Source of the DNA: Ilyomonas sp963790435
GTDB taxonomy: Bacteria > Bacteroidota > Bacteroidia > Chitinophagales > Chitinophagaceae
Reading direction: 5' to 3'
NCBI GenBank assembly: GCA_963790435.1
Contig: CAWBOI010000001.1
Location: forward strand, 1,178,001-1,242,000
DNA length: 64,000 nt
Of the stretch, positions 8,464-17,375 are shown piece by piece (the first letter of the stretch is position 1; each line of letters starts with the position of its first letter). The position numbers and the translations under genes are program-made. The notes under the pieces are model-generated. The model did not search any database, was not told the origin of the DNA, and worked only from the letters and a program-made list of their open reading frames with translations.

Positions 8464-8700
8464 TTATTTTGCGTGTTCTTCCAAATAAGTAACTGCCTGA
8501 CCCACGGTGGTGATAGTTTCAGCCTGCTCGTCGGGAATTGAAATATTAAACTCTTTTTCAAATTCCATAATCAATTCAACCGTATCCAGTGAATCGGCGC
8601 CTAAATCGTTGGTGAATGATGCTTCATTGGTTACTTCGGCTTCATCTACGCCTAATTTGTCAACAATGATTTTTTTAACTCTTGTTGCGATGTCTGACAT
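8464..8700 (-). CDS. acpP: acyl carrier protein
   Basis: A 78-residue acidic protein carrying growing acyl chains as thioesters on 4'-phosphopantetheine. The attachment Ser is in GADSLDTVELIMEFE. The length and the EFNISIPDE block are typical of AcpP. It is first in the acpP-fabF-rnc run and has a candidate promoter at 8725-8753, which would leave a leader of about 17 bases. Confidence 0.98.
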   Translation of the reverse strand: MSDIATRVKKIIVDKLGVDEAEVTNEASFTNDLGADSLDTVELIMEFEKEFNISIPDEQAETITTVGQAVTYLEEHAK

Positions 8701-9065
8701 TGTAAATATTTTTAGTTACGGCGGCAAAAATATGTTTTTTGTTCAATCAACAATGAACTGCTTTGTTTTTTTGCGGGTTACAAAGGTTGTTTGGGTTCTC
8801 TTTTGTTTTCGCTCATTTTTCATACTCACTCCTATTTCAACTCATAACTTTTTAATACCAAACAGCAATTCACTATCACACACATTGCAAATGTTTGTGG
8901 CAGGAAAGCAAGGCTATTGAAATTGGTTACATTCGCTTGCAGAAAAATAAAATAAACGCTGTAATTTTGAAACGCTGCAATTCCATATCACAAACGATTG
9001 CATACACGCAGCATCCTGTTTTCGGTTCTCAACTTGCTTCATGTACTAATTAAATCACATCGGCT
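8701..9065. other. intergenic region between divergent acpP and GNAT genes
   Basis: 365 bp without a supported gene. It holds the acpP promoter candidate (8725-8753) and, towards the GNAT gene, TAATTTTG at 8962-8969 with a TTG 22 bases upstream, a weaker promoter candidate. I see nothing else. Confidence 0.6.
8725..8753 (-). promoter_or_regulatory. candidate Bacteroidota-type promoter of acpP
   Basis: On the minus strand, TTG, 18 bases, then TATTTTTG match the Bacteroidota sigma-A pattern (TTG at -33, TAnnTTTG at -7). The predicted start is close to 8717, a short leader before the acpP ATG. Confidence 0.5.
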
Positions 9066-9497
9066 ATGGCTCTTAAAATCATTGACCACGGCTCGCCTCA
9101 ATACACCGAAATGGTGAAATTGCGGTATGACATTTTGCGAAAACCATTAGGCCTCGAATTTTTGCCCGAAGAATTGGAAAAAGAAAAGGATGATATTTTG
9201 ATTGGCTGTTTTGACGACGGACATTTAGAAGGTTGCTGTCTGCTTACCAAAGCAGGCCCCAATGAAGTAAGACTGCGGCAAATGGCTGTGTGGCAGGGCT
9301 TGCAAAGGAATGGCATTGGCAAGTGTTTAATGCAGTTTGCAGAGAACATTGCAAGAGACAGAGGCTTTACAAAAATTTGTATGCACGCCCGAAAAACCGC
9401 CATTGGTTTTTATGAAAAATTAGGCTATAAAAAAACAGGACAAGAATTTATGGAAGTATCACTTCCGCATTATAAAATGGAGAAGGAGTTGTGTTAG
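9066..9497 (+). CDS. GNAT family N-acetyltransferase
   Basis: A 143-residue single-domain GNAT protein. The acetyl-CoA pyrophosphate loop is LQRNGIGKCLM, preceded by the usual strand VRLRQMAVW, and the domain closes with GFYEKLGYKKTGQEF. The small size and MVKLRYDILRKPLG start resemble ElaA/YitI-type members. The substrate amine is unknown. It stands alone; the window motif TTTGTTTTTGC lies 30 bp after its stop, inside a repeat-like stretch. Confidence 0.85.
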   Translation: MALKIIDHGSPQYTEMVKLRYDILRKPLGLEFLPEELEKEKDDILIGCFDDGHLEGCCLLTKAGPNEVRLRQMAVWQGLQRNGIGKCLMQFAENIARDRGFTKICMHARKTAIGFYEKLGYKKTGQEFMEVSLPHYKMEKELC

Positions 9498-9576
9498 TAA
9501 GCTGCGAGCCACGAGTTGTAAACAAGTTTGTTTTTGCCACTTTTTTAACTTGAAGCTAATAGCTCGTACCTCACAA
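9498..9576. repeat. GAGCTACGAG-type degenerate repeat segment
   Basis: The short convergent gap holds GCTGCGAGCCACGAGTTGT and, on the other strand, a related AGCT/TACGAGCT-rich stretch, with a window-motif copy (9527-9537) between. A fuller version of the family is at 45826-45957. Confidence 0.45.
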
Positions 9577-10053
9577 CTATTTCCTTTTGATATGATTGTT
9601 CAACAACGTTCGTAAAGCTTGTACCGATGCCGCATCTAAGTTTTCTTTTGGCAAAAGAAAAAAAGAACGCGTAGAAAAATATAGGTGAAAAAAATTAGGA
9701 CTTTCAAAAAACAATTGAAAATCGCTCCAGTTCCAATCTACATAACCTCTTGCGTTTTTCAAACGCACCTGCCGTTCAAAAAAGAAAATGGTAAAGCTTT
9801 CTTTAAAAGTAACCGAACGCCGGTAAATGGTATAGGGCAGCAAGTACCAAAAGCTAATCATCAAAAACAACCAAAGCACACTGCTTAACAAAAACGGTTC
9901 GGGACGTATTTTTTTTGTGTAAAACAAAAAAGCCGAAAGAATGGCAAACACATTTACCAGTATAATTAAAATGCGGATTTCCTTTCGTGTAATGAAGTGA
10001 TATCGCAAGCCCTGAATGACCTTCTTTTTATCGTACGAAAAACTAAACTGCAT
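9577..10053 (-). CDS. YcxB-like membrane protein
   Basis: A 158-residue protein. Two membrane segments (about 28-45 and 53-75: ILIILVNVFAILSAFLFY and LLSSVLWLFLMISFWYLLPY) are followed by a basic beta-rich tail containing WNWSDFQLFFESPNFFHLY and the LLPK block typical of the YcxB-like C-terminal domain. Function is unknown. It is divergent from a small membrane-protein gene at 10148. Confidence 0.7.
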   Translation of the reverse strand: MQFSFSYDKKKVIQGLRYHFITRKEIRILIILVNVFAILSAFLFYTKKIRPEPFLLSSVLWLFLMISFWYLLPYTIYRRSVTFKESFTIFFFERQVRLKNARGYVDWNWSDFQLFFESPNFFHLYFSTRSFFLLPKENLDAASVQALRTLLNNHIKRK

Positions 10054-10147
10054 GTTTCAAAAGTACAGGTATTCAATGTGTTTATAACAGCCGAAAAAAG
10101 GAAAAATAATTTGTGCCAATTTCTTTGGCAAGAAACTTGAATTTGGA

Positions 10148-10420
10148 ATGAAAACAAAGATTATGAACACCGATTTCAATTCAGAACACAAAGAAGGCCC
10201 CGTTGCTAAAACCATTGAAGAGCAAACTGCAAAAATTCCTTCCGACGTTTTCCTTTGGGCAGCTTTTGGCTCGATGGCAGCATCCGCTATTTTGCAATTC
10301 ACTACAAAAAAGAAAGAAAGCTTATTTGTGGGTCAGTGGGCAGCACCGTTTTTATTGCTCGGCATTTACAACAAACTGGTAAAACAGTTGGGGCACGACA
10401 AGGAAGACAGAAATGCGTAA
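10148..10420 (+). CDS. small conserved membrane protein, unknown function
   Basis: A 90-residue protein (or 85 from Met at 10163). Two short hydrophobic segments (FLWAAFGSMAASAILQF and FVGQWAAPFLLLGIYNKLV) surround a basic turn, KKKE. Acidic and basic tails suggest an inner-membrane hairpin. I recognise no domain. It ends just before the 51-bp palindrome that should terminate it. Confidence 0.65.
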   Translation: MKTKIMNTDFNSEHKEGPVAKTIEEQTAKIPSDVFLWAAFGSMAASAILQFTTKKKESLFVGQWAAPFLLLGIYNKLVKQLGHDKEDRNA

Positions 10421-10433
10421 TTTCATTGTCCGA

Positions 10434-10484
10434 TACAATAAAAAATCCTGCAGATAAATTTTATCTGCAGGATTTTTTATTGTA
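10434..10484. terminator. 51-bp perfect palindrome, bidirectional terminator
   Basis: Two perfect 25-base arms surround a single T. The stem core is ATCCTGCAGAT and each strand ends in an A/T run, so it can terminate both the small membrane-protein gene (+) and the M14 peptidase gene (-). The same 10-base word, TTCATTGTCC, flanks it at 10422-10431 and 10492-10501. Confidence 0.85.
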
Positions 10485-10492
10485 AAAATGGT

Positions 10493-12985
10493 TCATTGTC
10501 CAACCATAAAAACAGCGTTTGTAAACAAGAGTTTCCCGCCTTCCCAAAACGCCCGGAACATGGGATCATCAGCCATAAAAACAATGTGCCCTCTTCCCAC
10601 ATCCTGCACGCCAAACACAACGCCATCCTTGATTTGCGGCTTTGCTTTGCTGCCCACAAAACCGGCTACGTAATTGTTCTTTTTTAACACGCCTACATTC
10701 CAGCCATCTTTTAAAAACGAGTACACGTTTTTATCTTGTTTTAAGGAGTAATAATAATCAGAATAACCATACGCTAACGGATGTGTGTTATCAATGTCTA
10801 ACTTATAAATGGTTCCGGGAACAAAGGTGGTGAGATCATTCTGCTCCCGTTCGCCATACTTTTTCAATAAAGCATACGAGCTGTCGGTTGATGAATCCCC
10901 TTTGTCTTCTTTTTGTTTGATATACCAGTCGCCACCTGCCATTTGCAACACCGCATCCTGCATCGCAATGAGGTTGCCGCCTGTTCTTACAAAAGTTTTT
11001 AGTTTTTCTGTGAGTGAATTATCATCCAGTATTTTATAGTTGCCATCCGGAAAAATAATCACGTTGTATTCATTCAGATTGATATAGTTTAACTCATCAG
11101 CATTGATCAAAGTAATAGGATAATGGAGCGATTGCTCAAAGAAATGCCATACTTCACCTGCACCCAGAGACGATGTTTGCGACCCTGTTATCAGCGCTAT
11201 TTTTGGTGGCCGGATAAAATGTACATTCTCAGAACCAAAATCGTAACCTTTCTCAACGAAACCGGTTTGCGCATCATCTGCCTGAACATTAAATGTATCG
11301 CAAGCTTTATTTACAACGGCATTCCAGTTAGCAACGTTGTTGCCGCGTAACACAATCAGTGTTCCTGCGTCATAGTTCTTTTTGTTGTAAGTAAACGCTT
11401 TATCGCTGTATCGAACTTTTACATTGTGAGATAACAAATAAGCCAGCACTTTACTGCTATTGAATGAAGTGTAAGGAATGATAACGGCATAACTGCTTTG
11501 CACCGGGGTGATGGAAGCCGCAGCAGCCGCCGTTTGCACAGGCAGTTTTTCCTTTACGCCATACGCTTTTACATTGAACACATACGGCAACGACCATGCA
11601 GTAATATCATACGTTGCAGAATCGTTCAAAAAACTTTTGGGTTCAAACAGAACTCTAACCAGTGTACCCCGCGGCTGATAAGCCGATACAGCTAATTGAT
11701 AACCTTCATCAGCATACTCTTCATCTTTGCCGGTTAAGTAATTAAAGCCTTTAAAATTTTTGTTTAATGTGATGCCATATTGAATGCCATTGTTGTTGAG
11801 CAACTGAGCCACAGCAGCCAGTTTGTTTTTATCGGAATCTGTAAGCACATACGTTTTATAAGGCGCATTCACAGCGTTAGCAGCATCGGCAAAAAACTTC
11901 TTGTATTCGCTAATGAGTTTATCTCTGTTTGCCGAAGCCATTTCGAGGGTTGACATGGCCGTAGTGAAATGATGTAATGCACGATCTGCTAACGTTAATG
12001 TATCGCCGTCTTCCTTCTTCACACCGAGCCCTGAACCGATACCGCCTTGCTCGAACGTCATACCAATGGCGCCGTTGTACATGGGGTAAGTATCACCATA
12101 AGAAGGATACAACAAATCAAATATCTGTTTGGTAAAATACAGCCAGCCGTTGGCATCAAAATACTTAGCATTGTTTTTACCGATTGTTACCTGGAAGTCG
12201 CGCTGCCATTGCGTTATAGCCTGATGATAAGGCTCTGCAGCAGGCGCAAAATAATAAGGGGCATTGTATCCCTGCTCGTGATAATCTACATGAACTTGTG
12301 GCAGCCATTCGTTGTATTTTTTCATGCGCTGTGCAGTTTCGATTTGTGTTTGCCATGCCCAGTCGCGGTTCAAATCAAAGTAATAATGATTGCTTCTTCC
12401 GCCAGGCCAGGGTTCGTGATGTTCTCTTGCCTGCGAAGCCACGTTGTAGTTTGCACCTACTACCGAATTAAACCAGTTGATGTATCGGTCTCTGCCATCA
12501 GGGTTTACACAAGGATCTATGATAACAACCGTATTTTTTAACCATTGTTTCGTTTGTGTGTTGTTATCATCTACCAACGCAAATAAGGTTAGCATAGCCG
12601 CTTCTGACGATGATGTTTCGTTGCCATGTACATTATAACTCAACCAAACAATGGCTGGAACGTTGGCTGTTTGCGCAGCCACACCATCCTGCAATGAGCC
12701 GGACAAACGAAGATTGTTTTTACGAATCGCATCAAGCTTTTGCAGGTTCTCAGGCGTAGCAATATACGCCAGCATCAGCTCGCGCCGCTCGTTGGTTTCG
12801 CCGTATTTTTCAACCCTAACCATCGAAGGTTTGGCGGCTGCTACAGCTTTGAAATAGTCATCTACTTCATAAGTGGGCGTGTAGTGTGTTCCTATTTTAT
12901 AACCCAAAAATTGCTCAGGCGAAAGAGGCTGCGAGTGAGATGCGAAACACAATAAAAAAGCGGCAAAAACAAAAGCATATCTCAT
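10493..12985 (-). CDS. secreted M14 family zinc carboxypeptidase with C-terminal GATase1-like domain
   Basis: An 830-residue protein with a signal peptide (MRYAFVFAAFLLCFASHSQ). The M14 domain has zinc ligands His120 and Glu123 (NVHGNETSS), NPDGRDRY near 161, and the third ligand in HVDYHEQG near 236. The catalytic Glu would lie in IGMTFEQGG. After about residue 560 a class-I glutamine-amidotransferase-like fold follows (IALITGSQTSSLGAGEVWHFFEQ ... NVIIFPDGNY), an architecture known in Bacteroidota M14 proteins. It probably trims peptides in the periplasm. Window-motif copy 12963-12973 is in the signal peptide codons (AFVFAA). Confidence 0.88.
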   Translation of the reverse strand: MRYAFVFAAFLLCFASHSQPLSPEQFLGYKIGTHYTPTYEVDDYFKAVAAAKPSMVRVEKYGETNERRELMLAYIATPENLQKLDAIRKNNLRLSGSLQDGVAAQTANVPAIVWLSYNVHGNETSSSEAAMLTLFALVDDNNTQTKQWLKNTVVIIDPCVNPDGRDRYINWFNSVVGANYNVASQAREHHEPWPGGRSNHYYFDLNRDWAWQTQIETAQRMKKYNEWLPQVHVDYHEQGYNAPYYFAPAAEPYHQAITQWQRDFQVTIGKNNAKYFDANGWLYFTKQIFDLLYPSYGDTYPMYNGAIGMTFEQGGIGSGLGVKKEDGDTLTLADRALHHFTTAMSTLEMASANRDKLISEYKKFFADAANAVNAPYKTYVLTDSDKNKLAAVAQLLNNNGIQYGITLNKNFKGFNYLTGKDEEYADEGYQLAVSAYQPRGTLVRVLFEPKSFLNDSATYDITAWSLPYVFNVKAYGVKEKLPVQTAAAAASITPVQSSYAVIIPYTSFNSSKVLAYLLSHNVKVRYSDKAFTYNKKNYDAGTLIVLRGNNVANWNAVVNKACDTFNVQADDAQTGFVEKGYDFGSENVHFIRPPKIALITGSQTSSLGAGEVWHFFEQSLHYPITLINADELNYINLNEYNVIIFPDGNYKILDDNSLTEKLKTFVRTGGNLIAMQDAVLQMAGGDWYIKQKEDKGDSSTDSSYALLKKYGEREQNDLTTFVPGTIYKLDIDNTHPLAYGYSDYYYSLKQDKNVYSFLKDGWNVGVLKKNNYVAGFVGSKAKPQIKDGVVFGVQDVGRGHIVFMADDPMFRAFWEGGKLLFTNAVFMVGQ

Positions 12986-13113
12986 AAATTGTGTTGTTGA
13001 AATGATTGGGTGAAAATAAACGACAGGGTGTTTATGGGCAACAAATTTTATTGCATTTGCAAACTATTCTTATTCATTGGAATAAAAATGAAGTTGTAAT
13101 AATACACTTACAA

Positions 13114-14727
13114 ATGGCTGAATTTTTGAATGAAACCAAATACAGCCTTTACGAACAGAAATGGACAACAATGGACGAAAACGCTTTTTATATATCAAAC
13201 CAATCGGTTGAAAAAGATTTTCATTTGCTAACGGCCGCCTTGCATTCATCCACATCAGGCGTCATCATTACCGACAATCAACAGCCCGATAATCCCATCA
13301 TTTTTTGCAATGAAGCTTTTGAGAATATGACCGGATATAACCGGAGTGAAATTATAGGAAAGAACTGTCGGTTTTTACAAGGCAACGATAGAAATCAAAA
13401 CGCTCGTTTTGAACTGCTTGATGCCATTGAAAGGGGAAGAAGTTGCAGAATTGAATTAAGAAACTACCGAAAAAACGGCTCCTTGTTTTGGAATGAGTTG
13501 TACATGGCTCCCATCACCAATGATGAGAATGTGATTACGCATTATATCGGAGTGCAAAACGATGTAACTGAACGCAAAAAAGCAGAAGCCGTTCTGCAAA
13601 AAGAAAAGGATACTCTGGAAAAAAGAATCCGTGAAAAAGCAAGTTACTTAAACGAAACAGAAGAGTATTTAACTGCTATTGTACAAAGCTTGCAGCAAAG
13701 CCTTTTGGTGCTTGATAAAGACTTCGTGGTAATCAGTGCCAACGCCTCTTTTTATAAAACATTCTGTACCAGCGAAGACGACGTAATCGGCAAATTGTTT
13801 TTTGATTTGGATGATAAGAACTGGCACCTGCCCGAATTGAGAAGAGCATTTGAAATTGTGCTTCCACTAAACATACCATTTGAAAACTTTGAGGTAAATG
13901 GTGAATTTACATCTGTTGGGAAACAAAGCTTTTTGCTATCTGCCAGGCGCATTGAAACAACAGGTATTTACAGTGACCGTATTTTACTAACGATAGAAGA
14001 TCAAACGGAAAGAAAGAGAAGGGAAATGAACAAAGACGATTTTTTAAGCATTGCCAGTCATGAACTCAAAACGCCGCTCACTACCATAAAAGGATACATG
14101 CAGATAATAGAAATGATGTTTCATGATGATGCGAATGAGAAAGTAAAAAGCCTGCTCCAAAGATCGGTTAGCAGTATAGATAAACTAAATAGATTGATTG
14201 TTGATTTATTGGATGCTTCAAAAGTTCAGGCGGGTAAAGTACAACTGCATTATGAGCAATTTGATTTTGACAAGATGGTCAGCGATTGTATAGAAATTGT
14301 TCAAGCCACTACCAAAATACACCAAATCAAAATGGAGGGTGTAACCGGATTGCGCTACTATGGCGATCCGCAACGGCTTGAGCAGGTGCTGATTAACCTG
14401 CTTACGAATGCCATTAAATATTCACCTGATTCTGATGAAATATTGGTTCGTGTAAGCTTAGTAAGCAACTTTATAAAAGTATCGGTTACTGATTATGGCG
14501 TTGGCATCAAACAGGAAGAATATAAAAAAATATTTGAGCGTTTTTACCGCGTACACGATATACAACACAGGTTTTCGGGAATGGGTATTGGCTTGTACGT
14601 TAGTGAGCAAATTATCGAAAAACACCACGGCAGTTTGTGGGTGGAGAGCGAAGAAAACAAAGGCTCTACGTTTAGTTTTACTTTGCCAATAATTACAAAC
14701 CAAAAAGGTATTCAATCAGTACTTTGA
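13114..14727 (+). CDS. LOV-PAS sensor histidine kinase (putative blue-light receptor)
   Basis: A 537-residue cytoplasmic kinase. Residues 38-155 form a LOV domain: GKNCRFLQG (82-90) has the flavin-adduct Cys85, and the flavin contacts Asn117, Asn127 and Gln148 (GVQNDVT) are all present. A linker helix (155-182) leads to a second PAS-like domain (183-295). The kinase core has H-box FLSIASHELKTPL (His316), N-box NLLTNAIKYS, G1 DYGVGI and G2 GMGIGLY. Light is expected to form a Cys-flavin bond and change autophosphorylation. No response regulator is adjacent. The start is uncertain: ATG 13114 is used; ATG 13171 or TTG 13006 are alternatives. Confidence 0.88.
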   Translation: MAEFLNETKYSLYEQKWTTMDENAFYISNQSVEKDFHLLTAALHSSTSGVIITDNQQPDNPIIFCNEAFENMTGYNRSEIIGKNCRFLQGNDRNQNARFELLDAIERGRSCRIELRNYRKNGSLFWNELYMAPITNDENVITHYIGVQNDVTERKKAEAVLQKEKDTLEKRIREKASYLNETEEYLTAIVQSLQQSLLVLDKDFVVISANASFYKTFCTSEDDVIGKLFFDLDDKNWHLPELRRAFEIVLPLNIPFENFEVNGEFTSVGKQSFLLSARRIETTGIYSDRILLTIEDQTERKRREMNKDDFLSIASHELKTPLTTIKGYMQIIEMMFHDDANEKVKSLLQRSVSSIDKLNRLIVDLLDASKVQAGKVQLHYEQFDFDKMVSDCIEIVQATTKIHQIKMEGVTGLRYYGDPQRLEQVLINLLTNAIKYSPDSDEILVRVSLVSNFIKVSVTDYGVGIKQEEYKKIFERFYRVHDIQHRFSGMGIGLYVSEQIIEKHHGSLWVESEENKGSTFSFTLPIITNQKGIQSVL

Positions 14728-14794
14728 TGCTTTTCAATTTGTATTGAATCGCAAAAAATTGTGCAAAAACAAACTTTACAAAAGGCAATCTTAT

Positions 14795-15232
14795 TTAAAC
14801 CCGCATGTAATCGCCCTGCCAGTGAACAATGGATTTCTTGATGTCCTTTGGAGATAGCTTTTCATTTACAGCACGTTCTGTTAACGGTATCAGTTCTTCA
14901 TCTGACGCAAAGCGCAAAGAAGCAATCTGACTGAATTTGAGCCGTTTTTCCAAAGGTTCAAACCTGTTGCCGGTAAGCTGATAATACCGCAAGCGCATTT
15001 CTAATCTTACAATACGGTTTTGATTGTTTAATGAGTAATGCTGTCTCATAAGAAAAACCATCAGAAACTGGAACAGAAGCACAATGGTTATCCAGATGTA
15101 AAACACCTGTTGAAAGTGCGAATGAAAAATTTGATACACACAAATGCCAATGCAAATTAATAACAGCGGTAATAAAATGAAATGATAAGGTGCATGAAAC
15201 CTTACATGGTTGTTGAAGTTCTGCTTTTTCAT
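14795..15232 (-). CDS. DUF6526 family membrane protein
   Basis: A 145-residue protein starting MKKQNFNNHVRFHAPYHF, the characteristic opening of DUF6526, so Met 15232 is chosen over 15295. Two membrane helices (ILLPLLLICIGICVYQIF and VFYIWITIVLLFQFLMVFLM) are followed by a soluble C-terminal domain containing IVRLEMRLRYYQLTG. Function is unknown. Window-motif copy 14763-14773 reads TTTGTTTTTGC about 22 bp after its stop. Confidence 0.75.
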   Translation of the reverse strand: MKKQNFNNHVRFHAPYHFILLPLLLICIGICVYQIFHSHFQQVFYIWITIVLLFQFLMVFLMRQHYSLNNQNRIVRLEMRLRYYQLTGNRFEPLEKRLKFSQIASLRFASDEELIPLTERAVNEKLSPKDIKKSIVHWQGDYMRV

Positions 15233-15564
15233 GTTGTAAAAATAAGTGGGTTGAAGATATTTTTCATTGCTTGTTTGAGGTTGCTTTTGCATCAACGATA
15301 CAACTTGTCAAAGTGAAGAAGGGTAAATCTGCAATCGTTGGTTTGTAAGCCGACTGTTGCAGTTTCTTTTGTAAGCAATGACAACAATATAAATTCGGGG
15401 AAATTGTATTGGCGCAGGCTTTTGTTTTTGCGCAAATTTTTATTGTGATTTGTTATAAGGCAATTGTGCCAATTGTACGCGGATTCTGCTGAGTGAAAAG
15501 TTGCGCATATTTTTGAATTGGCTGCTATAGGAAATAACATGATACCATAAAATAAAATAATAAA
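15233..15564. other. intergenic region upstream of the zincin gene
   Basis: About 330 bp between divergent genes. A window-motif copy (TTTGTTTTTGC, 15421-15431) is followed at once by GCAAATTTT. No convincing gene or hairpin was seen. Confidence 0.5.
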
Positions 15565-16260
15565 ATGAAGACAATACAGTATAAAACTTTGATTGCATGT
15601 GTAGCAATTATTATTTTTTTCCCTTTGAACTTAAATGCACAGTCGAATGACGCTACTTTGCAAAAATTGACCGCATTGCGTGACAGTTTTATTAATCAGA
15701 TTAAAGCCTTAGGTTTCAACCCAGGTTTACCATCGCCTAAAATAGTTCTTGACAACCCACGCTCTTTTGGGAATTATGACAGTGCAGAAAATATATTGCA
15801 TACAACGGACTGGAAAACGCTTCCGTCAGAAGCAAAAGGTCTATTTGAATCACTTGCGAGTCAAATGGGAAATGGAGAAACACCTGAAGATGTTTTTGAA
15901 AAAGGCACTCATGAATGGATTTTTATTCATGAGCTTGGACATTGGTGGAGAGCCTGTCAACATCAAACGGCATTGCCCTATGATGAAGAGATGGCTGCTA
16001 ATCGCATTGCAACTGCATTTTGGCGAGAGCAGGACACAACATTGATGAATTTCCAACTTAACGTATTTAAGGGATTTATAGCCCATATCCCAAGCCCTGT
16101 TCCGGCAGGACAATCGAAGCGTGACTTTCTCAATAACAACTATAACAAATTACCTGGCGGACCAGCTTATACCTGGTTTCAATCGGAAATGATTGTTGAT
16201 GCTTATAATGAAAAGCCTGTACTGAGTTTTAAACAGGCAATTACAATTTCTGGTAACTAA
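15565..16260 (+). CDS. secreted putative zincin metallopeptidase (HELGH)
   Basis: A 231-residue exported protein (signal peptide ending LNLNAQ). HEWIFIHELGHWW contains an HExxH zinc site (HELGH near residue 122), and EEMAANRIATAFW about 20 residues later provides a candidate third ligand and helix, as in gluzincins. I cannot place it in a named peptidase family. It may be an active enzyme or a binding protein keeping the fold. It is flanked by gaps of 330 bp and 360 bp, so it is probably its own transcription unit. Confidence 0.6.
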   Translation: MKTIQYKTLIACVAIIIFFPLNLNAQSNDATLQKLTALRDSFINQIKALGFNPGLPSPKIVLDNPRSFGNYDSAENILHTTDWKTLPSEAKGLFESLASQMGNGETPEDVFEKGTHEWIFIHELGHWWRACQHQTALPYDEEMAANRIATAFWREQDTTLMNFQLNVFKGFIAHIPSPVPAGQSKRDFLNNNYNKLPGGPAYTWFQSEMIVDAYNEKPVLSFKQAITISGN

Positions 16261-16621
16261 ATAAAATAGAGCATTTTACATCGCAGCGGGGTCTTTATTA
16301 GCAAGGACTTGAGCGATAGGATGAGACCCTGCGGTAAATAAAAACCTCTATACCAAAATAGTTCCTTTCCTCAAAAATACATGCAAAAACAAACCGCGAG
16401 GTCTGACGCCAACACACATAAACCCTGGCTATGAAGACCCCATTGCGACACATGACCAAAAGTATAGGAGCATTTCTGCTGACAAAAGAACCATCAAAAT
16501 CCAAAACACAAAACACTGATAAACTTTCGCAAAGCGGAACATCTTCCCTACACATCGTACATCTCACATCTCTTCTTACCTTTGCCCCTATTATTTTATC
16601 ATTTTAAAACACCATTTCTTT
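16261..16621. other. intergenic region before the superoxide dismutase gene
   Basis: 361 bp. A bulged hairpin about 20-75 bp after the zincin stop (GGGGTCT with AGACCC) may terminate that gene. A window-motif copy is at 16383-16393. TACCTTTG at 16577-16584 fits the TAnnTTTG promoter box for the downstream gene, but no -33 TTG is seen. No gene is supported. Confidence 0.5.
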
Positions 16622-17230
16622 ATGGCATTTACATTACCGCCTCTGCCGTATGCACCCAATGCGTTGGAACCATACATTGATGCACAAACCATGACCATTC
16701 ACCACGACAAACATCACCAGGCTTATGTTGATAATTTGAATAAAGCCCTTGCCGGTACGCCCAATGAAAACAAAAGTTTGGAAGAAATAGTTAAAAATGC
16801 AGGCACCATTTCGCCAGCCGTTCGCAACAATGGCGGCGGCCATTGGAACCATTCCTTCTTTTGGAACATTTTAGCTGTGAACGGCGCCAACCAGCCCACC
16901 GGCGAACTGGCCGATGCCATCAACAGTGCATTTGGTTCGTTTGATACGTTCAAAGAAAAATTCAATACGGCTGCTACCACGCGTTTTGGAAGCGGCTGGG
17001 CATGGCTGATTGTGAAAGATGGCAAGTTGGAAGTAACCTCAACACCCAACCAGGACAATCCGTTGATGGATGTTGCAGAAGTAAAAGGCACGCCGATATT
17101 AGGTGTTGATGTGTGGGAACATGCGTATTACCTTAAATATCAAAACCGCCGACCTGAATATCTGGCTGCGTTCTGGAATGTGATTGATTGGGCAAAAGTG
17201 GCTGAACAGTATGCTTCGGCTAAGAAATAG
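16622..17230 (+). CDS. cytoplasmic Fe/Mn superoxide dismutase
   Basis: A 202-residue enzyme that dismutates superoxide. Metal ligands lie in MTIHHDKHHQAYV, NHSFFW and DVWEHAYYLKY. NNGGGHWNH and TPNQDNPL carry the Gly and Gln pattern typical of the Mn-type active site, so Mn or cambialistic use is likelier than strict Fe. It has no signal peptide, unlike the Tat-exported paralogue at 41148-41894. It stands alone, with a dispersed repeat directly downstream. Confidence 0.95.
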   Translation: MAFTLPPLPYAPNALEPYIDAQTMTIHHDKHHQAYVDNLNKALAGTPNENKSLEEIVKNAGTISPAVRNNGGGHWNHSFFWNILAVNGANQPTGELADAINSAFGSFDTFKEKFNTAATTRFGSGWAWLIVKDGKLEVTSTPNQDNPLMDVAEVKGTPILGVDVWEHAYYLKYQNRRPEYLAAFWNVIDWAKVAEQYASAKK

Positions 17231-17247
17231 ATTTCTGAAAACCAGGA

Positions 17248-17333
17248 TTTGAACCACAAAGACAGAAAGAGTAGGAAAGTTCACTAAAAAATACTTAGTG
17301 CAACTTCATTACTTCTTGTCTTCGTGGTTCAAA
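17248..17333. repeat. 86-bp palindromic dispersed repeat, copy 2
   Basis: The ends TTTGAACCACAAAGACA and its near-complement (16 of 17 positions) pair, and an inner stem pairs GTTCACTAA with TTAGTGCAAC. The tail closely matches copy 1 (4275-4368). It lies between the superoxide dismutase and lipoprotein genes. Confidence 0.8.
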
Positions 17334-17375
17334 TTATTTTTACAAATCAACACAGATTCATCACAATCAACTTTT

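Noticed and set aside
15421..15441. Window-motif copy plus GCAAATTTT as a promoter
   Set aside because: No TAnnTTTG box at a sensible distance from either divergent gene could be placed with it.
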